A stretch of DNA of 8,747 bases from an uncultured Clostridium sp. (GTDB lineage: Bacteria > Bacillota > Clostridia > Lachnospirales > Lachnospiraceae). Each line of letters begins with the position of its first letter. Positions within the stretch are counted from its first letter, which is position 1. The position numbers were made by a program, and so were the translations under genes. Below, in pieces: positions 6,300-8,747 of the stretch. The stretch spans positions 1 to 8,747 of the forward strand of contig CATWBR010000173.1 in assembly GCA_958349075.1 (NCBI GenBank). The letters run 5' to 3'. A model generated the notes under the pieces. That model had not been told where the DNA came from. It did no database searches and was given only the letters and a program-made list of their open reading frames with translations.

Positions 6300-7511
6300 T
6301 TATTCCATCGGGGCATGATAAAACTTACCGTAAAACTGTTCTGTTTTGAACACATTAATAATCACATGGGGATCCACTTCCCTCATCAGCCTGATAATGT
6401 CATCTACCTCATACGAAGAAATAACCGTATGGAGTACATACATCTTCTTTCTGCTGTATCCGCCCACGGCTTCCACACAGGAAATTCCGTGCTGGCAGAC
6501 TTTGATATAGGCATCCATCATCTCATCCGCTTTCTCCGTCGTAATCTGCAGAGTCACCCGATCAAATCTGTGATGGAACGTCGAGATTGTCTTTGTGGAA
6601 ATAAACTGGAACAGGATGGAGTAAGCCGCATTCATCCAGCCGAACAACATACCGAATATGCAGTAGAGCACACAGTTCCCAATAAAAACCTGTCCCCAGA
6701 TGGAGCGCCCAGTTTTATTGGAGACATAGAGTGCGATAAAGTCGGTTCCACCCGAGGATGCATTGCCCTTGAGCGCAATGACGATGGAAATTCCCATCAA
6801 AAATCCTCCGAAAATCACATTCAGCACCGGATCGTCAAACAGAGGCTCAAAATGCAGAAACTGAAGGAATCCACTTGTTAAAAAGACCTGGAACAGGGAA
6901 AATGCCGTAAATCTCACGCTGATGCTGCGGCTGCAGATAAACGCCACCGGAATATTGATGGCCAGCATGCCCAGCGATGTGGGAAAACTTCTTCCAAATG
7001 TAGAGGTCAGCATATCGATCAGAATGGCGATGCCGGTAAATCCGCCCGACAGAAGTTCCGCCGGTCTGATAAATGCCTGTATAACAAAAGCCTGCAATAT
7101 TGCCGAGATTAGGACGGCCGAAAATGTAATCAGATTTCTGACGGCTTTTTTCTTCTGTATCTCCACGGCCTTATCCTTGATTTCCTGCGCTCTTTTTGCA
7201 ATCTCCCCCGGCTCGGCCTGCGGGGTATCGTTCTGCGGGGTATCATCCGGCTTAATCTGCCCGGCATTCCCGGCCTCTTTATCCTCAGCCCGCGTATCCT
7301 CCGCCCCGTCTTTCATTGCAGTATATCCCTGTATTTCCTTATTTGCAGCGCCTCCCTGCATTACCTTCTTTGCAGCATCTCCCTGCATTTCCTTCTTTGC
7401 AGCATCTCCCTGCATTTCCTTCTTTTCTGACGGCGCCGCACCGTCGCCCGTTCTGTTTAAATCAGCTTCTGAAGCTCCCAGTCTCTTCTTATCAGTATTT
7501 CCGGAACTCAT
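6300..7511 (-). CDS. YitT-family membrane protein with long repeat-bearing N-terminus
   Basis: Membrane protein of unknown function with a DUF2179 C-terminal domain. The family core starts near residue 125: about five to six membrane segments, including AILQAFVIQAFIRPAELLSG and a GNASSGGTDFIALYV stretch typical of the family. A soluble domain follows from about 315 to the end (SCVEAVGGYSRKKMYVLHTV, FKTEQFYGKFYHAP). Ordinary members have about 280-290 residues; this one has 403. The extra N-terminal ~120 residues are hydrophilic, low complexity and probably cytoplasmic, with four copies of a nine-residue unit like AKKEMQGDA (about 29-66), a short DTPQ repeat (DNA 7218-7247) and a charged helix before the first membrane segment. 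The start is firm: AAGGAGG lies six bases before the ATG. A terminator separates it from the upstream gene; no clear promoter was found. Confidence 0.9.
   Translation of the reverse strand: MSSGNTDKKRLGASEADLNRTGDGAAPSEKKEMQGDAAKKEMQGDAAKKVMQGGAANKEIQGYTAMKDGAEDTRAEDKEAGNAGQIKPDDTPQNDTPQAEPGEIAKRAQEIKDKAVEIQKKKAVRNLITFSAVLISAILQAFVIQAFIRPAELLSGGFTGIAILIDMLTSTFGRSFPTSLGMLAINIPVAFICSRSISVRFTAFSLFQVFLTSGFLQFLHFEPLFDDPVLNVIFGGFLMGISIVIALKGNASSGGTDFIALYVSNKTGRSIWGQVFIGNCVLYCIFGMLFGWMNAAYSILFQFISTKTISTFHHRFDRVTLQITTEKADEMMDAYIKVCQHGISCVEAVGGYSRKKMYVLHTVISSYEVDDIIRLMREVDPHVIINVFKTEQFYGKFYHAPME
7318..7425 (-). repeat. Four tandem 27-bp repeats inside the yitT-family gene
   Basis: Four head-to-tail 27-base units, each encoding nine residues of the pattern AKKEMQGDA. 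The units at 7372-7398 and 7399-7425 are identical on the DNA level; those at 7345-7371 and 7318-7344 are progressively more diverged (VMQGGA, then EIQGYT). This gradient is expected of recent slippage or unequal exchange at the end nearer the start codon. The unit length keeps the frame open whatever the copy number. Confidence 0.9.
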
Positions 7512-7534
7512 AGTTTACCTCCTTAGGGAAATTA

Positions 7535-7553
7535 CCGGACCCGGACGGTCCGG
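7535..7553 (-). promoter_or_regulatory. Hairpin in the leader of the yitT-family gene
   Basis: CCGGACC (7535-7541) and GGTCCGG (7547-7553) form a perfect 7-bp inverted repeat with a five-base loop, 10 bases upstream of the AAGGAGG ribosome binding site at 7518-7524. No T-run follows, so it is not a standard terminator. It could be an operator, an mRNA-stabilising or translation-tuning stem, or the end of a longer leader fold. Confidence 0.5.
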
Positions 7554-7575
7554 CAGTATCCTGTAATAATATTTG

Positions 7576-7614
7576 AAAAAGGGCAAACGCACACCGCCGT
7601 GTGCCGTTATGCCC
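7576..7614 (-). terminator. Intrinsic terminator of the CPBP protease gene
   Basis: In the minus-strand transcript GGGCA (from 7614) pairs with TGCCC (to 7581), and inside it GCACAC pairs with GTGTGC around a four-base loop; TTTTT follows immediately (7580-7576). It lies 53 bases past the CPBP stop codon and 65 bases before the YitT start, so it should separate the two genes. Confidence 0.85.
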
Positions 7615-7636
7615 TGCCTGCTGCGGATACTTTAAG

Positions 7637-7650
7637 TAATATGCATATTA
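7637..7650. other. 14-bp perfect palindrome TAATATGCATATTA
   Basis: A self-complementary AT-rich site between the CPBP stop codon and its terminator. A dimeric regulator site is possible, but its place in a 3' untranslated region is unusual for an operator. A palindrome of this length is not rare in a window of this size. Confidence 0.3.
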
Positions 7651-7666
7651 TGCCCGGCAGCATGTA

Positions 7667-8491
7667 TTAAAAATCTAACCTGAAATAAAAAAGGAGAACA
7701 ATCAGGAATGAAAGGCTCTGGGCAATTGCCATCCTGACAAACATCAGTTCATCCGCCCCTGTCAATGATGTGACGTGAAGAAGATTGACAATCGTATTAT
7801 TTACAAAATGATCGCCCATGGCCATGTACAGTGATCCCGTCATCTTAGTCAGCAGCGCAAACTTTACACCGCCCAGGCCGCTTGTGAGCACCAGCATCAT
7901 TATATTCGCCGCCATACCTCCGGCGCTGCTCAGCCCGTCGTAATAATTCCTGATGGAGCCCGCCACATGCCATAGTCCAAACAGCAGGGATGCTGTCAGC
8001 ATCGAAACGATAAACGTGTATTTCTGCTCCAGAATCTTCTGGAACAGCCCACGGTATACTCCCTCTTCCATCAGCACATTCAGGACATTGCCCACGATGC
8101 ATATGATAAAAAAAAGCATACCGGTCTGGTTTCCCCTGTTGCCGTCCACCGCGTAACTGCTGACGTAAAACTGCACCGACCGGAAACTCCCCCGGGATAT
8201 GGCCAGCATAATCTCCGCTCCATAGGCAAGCGCAAACATGGCAAAGCCAAACAAAAGCCCCATCGCAAGGTGAGTAAAAACACCCTTTTTTGTAAATCCT
8301 ATGTATTCCATACCGGAGGAGAAAACCTTCACTGCAGCATACAGTATAAGGATGCCCATCAGCTTATGCAAAAAAGCCTCTCCCCAGAAAGTCTGATCCG
8401 TACGGATAATAAAATACTCTGCCAAACGAAAAACAAAACACAGGATGTAAATTGCGGTTACCGTCAACAGAGGGTTTTTGATTTTCTTCAA
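7667..8491 (-). CDS. CPBP-family intramembrane metalloprotease
   Basis: Predicted polytopic membrane protease of the CPBP (Abi/CAAX, Rce1-like) family. Such glutamate-type intramembrane peptidases may process prenylated or peptide substrates, immunity or signalling factors; the substrate here is unknown. Of 274 residues, most lie in about seven to eight hydrophobic segments. All three catalytic motifs are present: E142 E143 with R147 (EEGVYRG), FxxxH at F171-H175 (FGLWH), and H228 with N232 (HFVNN). The start is TTG at 8491, supported by AAAGGAG eight bases upstream; no in-frame ATG is as well placed. It appears to be a single-gene unit between a consensus promoter and a strong terminator. 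No bacteriocin-like peptide gene was found beside it, so an immunity role has no local support. Confidence 0.9.
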   Translation of the reverse strand: MKKIKNPLLTVTAIYILCFVFRLAEYFIIRTDQTFWGEAFLHKLMGILILYAAVKVFSSGMEYIGFTKKGVFTHLAMGLLFGFAMFALAYGAEIMLAISRGSFRSVQFYVSSYAVDGNRGNQTGMLFFIICIVGNVLNVLMEEGVYRGLFQKILEQKYTFIVSMLTASLLFGLWHVAGSIRNYYDGLSSAGGMAANIMMLVLTSGLGGVKFALLTKMTGSLYMAMGDHFVNNTIVNLLHVTSLTGADELMFVRMAIAQSLSFLIVLLFYFRLDF

Positions 8492-8569
8492 TATAAAGGC
8501 TCCTTTCGCCGCACGGCCGCAAATTCTGCCCTCTTTTTCAAAAGAGAAAAATGCCTGCCGTCATTTTCA

Positions 8570-8598
8570 ATTCTAATGGCTGAGCATATATTTGTCAA
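8570..8598 (-). promoter_or_regulatory. Sigma-A promoter of the CPBP protease gene
   Basis: The -35 box TTGACA (8593-8598) is perfect and is followed after 17 bases by TAGAAT (8570-8575), the same pair of boxes and spacing as the nadE promoter. The start should lie near 8563, giving a leader of about 70 bases. The leader contains a near-palindrome, CTCTTTTTCAAAAGAG (8531-8546). The promoter begins about 28 bases after the preceding terminator tail. Confidence 0.8.
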
Positions 8599-8625
8599 AT
8601 GTTGGAGAAAGATCACTTTCCCGTT

Positions 8626-8655
8626 AAAAAATAAAGAATCCCGTGTGCGGGATTC
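8626..8655 (-). terminator. Intrinsic terminator of a gene beyond the right edge
   Basis: GAATCCCG (8636-8643) and CGGGATTC (8648-8655) form a perfect 8-bp stem with a four-base loop; on the minus strand it is followed by TTTATTTTTT (8635-8626). It should stop transcripts entering from the right, before the CPBP promoter. Confidence 0.85.
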
Positions 8656-8730
8656 TCCGCCTGCGGCGGTTCGCTTTGGCGGCATCATTCCTATCCGCCG
8701 CAGTGCGATCCTCGCGGAGCGTTTTTATTT
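8655..8730 (+). terminator. Large GC-rich inverted repeat with plus-strand T tail
   Basis: CTGCGGCGG (8661-8669) pairs perfectly with CCGCCGCAG (8695-8703), and the flanking CTCCGC (8655-8660) pairs with GCGGAG (8714-8719) across a ten-base asymmetric bulge. On the plus strand TTTTTATTT follows (8722-8730), so it could end plus-strand transcripts. Next to the minus-strand terminator it forms a two-faced structure. No plus-strand gene exists in the window, so it may instead be a dispersed palindromic repeat. The last 17 bases (8731-8747) may hold the 3' end of an upstream gene, but three frames are possible (stops at 8730-8732 or 8725-8727, or open) and none can be chosen. Confidence 0.5.
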
Positions 8731-8747
8731 CATAGGACGTACTTTCC

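Noticed and set aside
6225..7566. Plus-strand ORFs of 214 and 218 codons opposite the YitT-family gene
   Set aside because: Antisense shadows; the minus strand has the strong ribosome binding site and recognisable family domain.
8488..8688. 66-codon minus-strand ORF ending at the CPBP start codon
   Set aside because: It runs across a consensus promoter and an intrinsic terminator hairpin, has no ribosome binding site and resembles no family I recognise.

Overview
The window looks like a chromosomal housekeeping segment from a Gram-positive anaerobe of class Clostridia, most likely Lachnospiraceae (Clostridium cluster XIVa). This is inferred from strong AGGAGG-type ribosome binding sites, sigma-A promoters with 17-bp spacers, use of GTG and TTG starts, moderately GC-rich genes with AT-rich gaps, and the gene families present (long glutamine-dependent NadE, YitT/DUF2179, CPBP protease, Clostridia-type MATE). 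No species is named because no search was possible. All six recognisable genes lie on the minus strand, so transcription runs from the right edge to the left.

Layout from right to left. 8626-8730: two stacked hairpins with T-rich tails, one facing each strand, closing off a gene beyond the right edge. 8598-7576: a CPBP membrane protease gene (TTG start) with its own consensus promoter and a strong terminator. 7553-3991: a possible transcription unit of a YitT-family membrane protein with an unusual repeat-bearing N-terminal extension, tcdA (tRNA t6A dehydratase) and a MATE efflux transporter. 3938-3049: about 0.9 kb with no credible gene, holding three copies of a roughly 200-bp repeat bounded by the inverted motif TGAGTCTTCAGTCCC. 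2994-115: a perfect -35 promoter, then nadE (glutamine-hydrolysing NAD+ synthetase) and a TrmH/SpoU-family RNA 2'-O-methyltransferase. 40-12: a near-consensus promoter firing out of the left edge.

The genes do not form one pathway. NadE makes NAD+. The SpoU methylase and TcdA modify RNA (probably rRNA and tRNA respectively). The MATE, YitT and CPBP proteins are membrane proteins for efflux, an unknown task and intramembrane proteolysis. No phage, transposase, CRISPR, tRNA or rRNA gene was seen. The most unusual content is the non-coding repeat cluster between the MATE gene and the nadE promoter: the copies differ by single-base indels that break any shared reading frame, yet small internal hairpins are kept. 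It looks like a non-autonomous, MITE-like or structured intergenic repeat, and the short ORFs inside it are probably artefacts.
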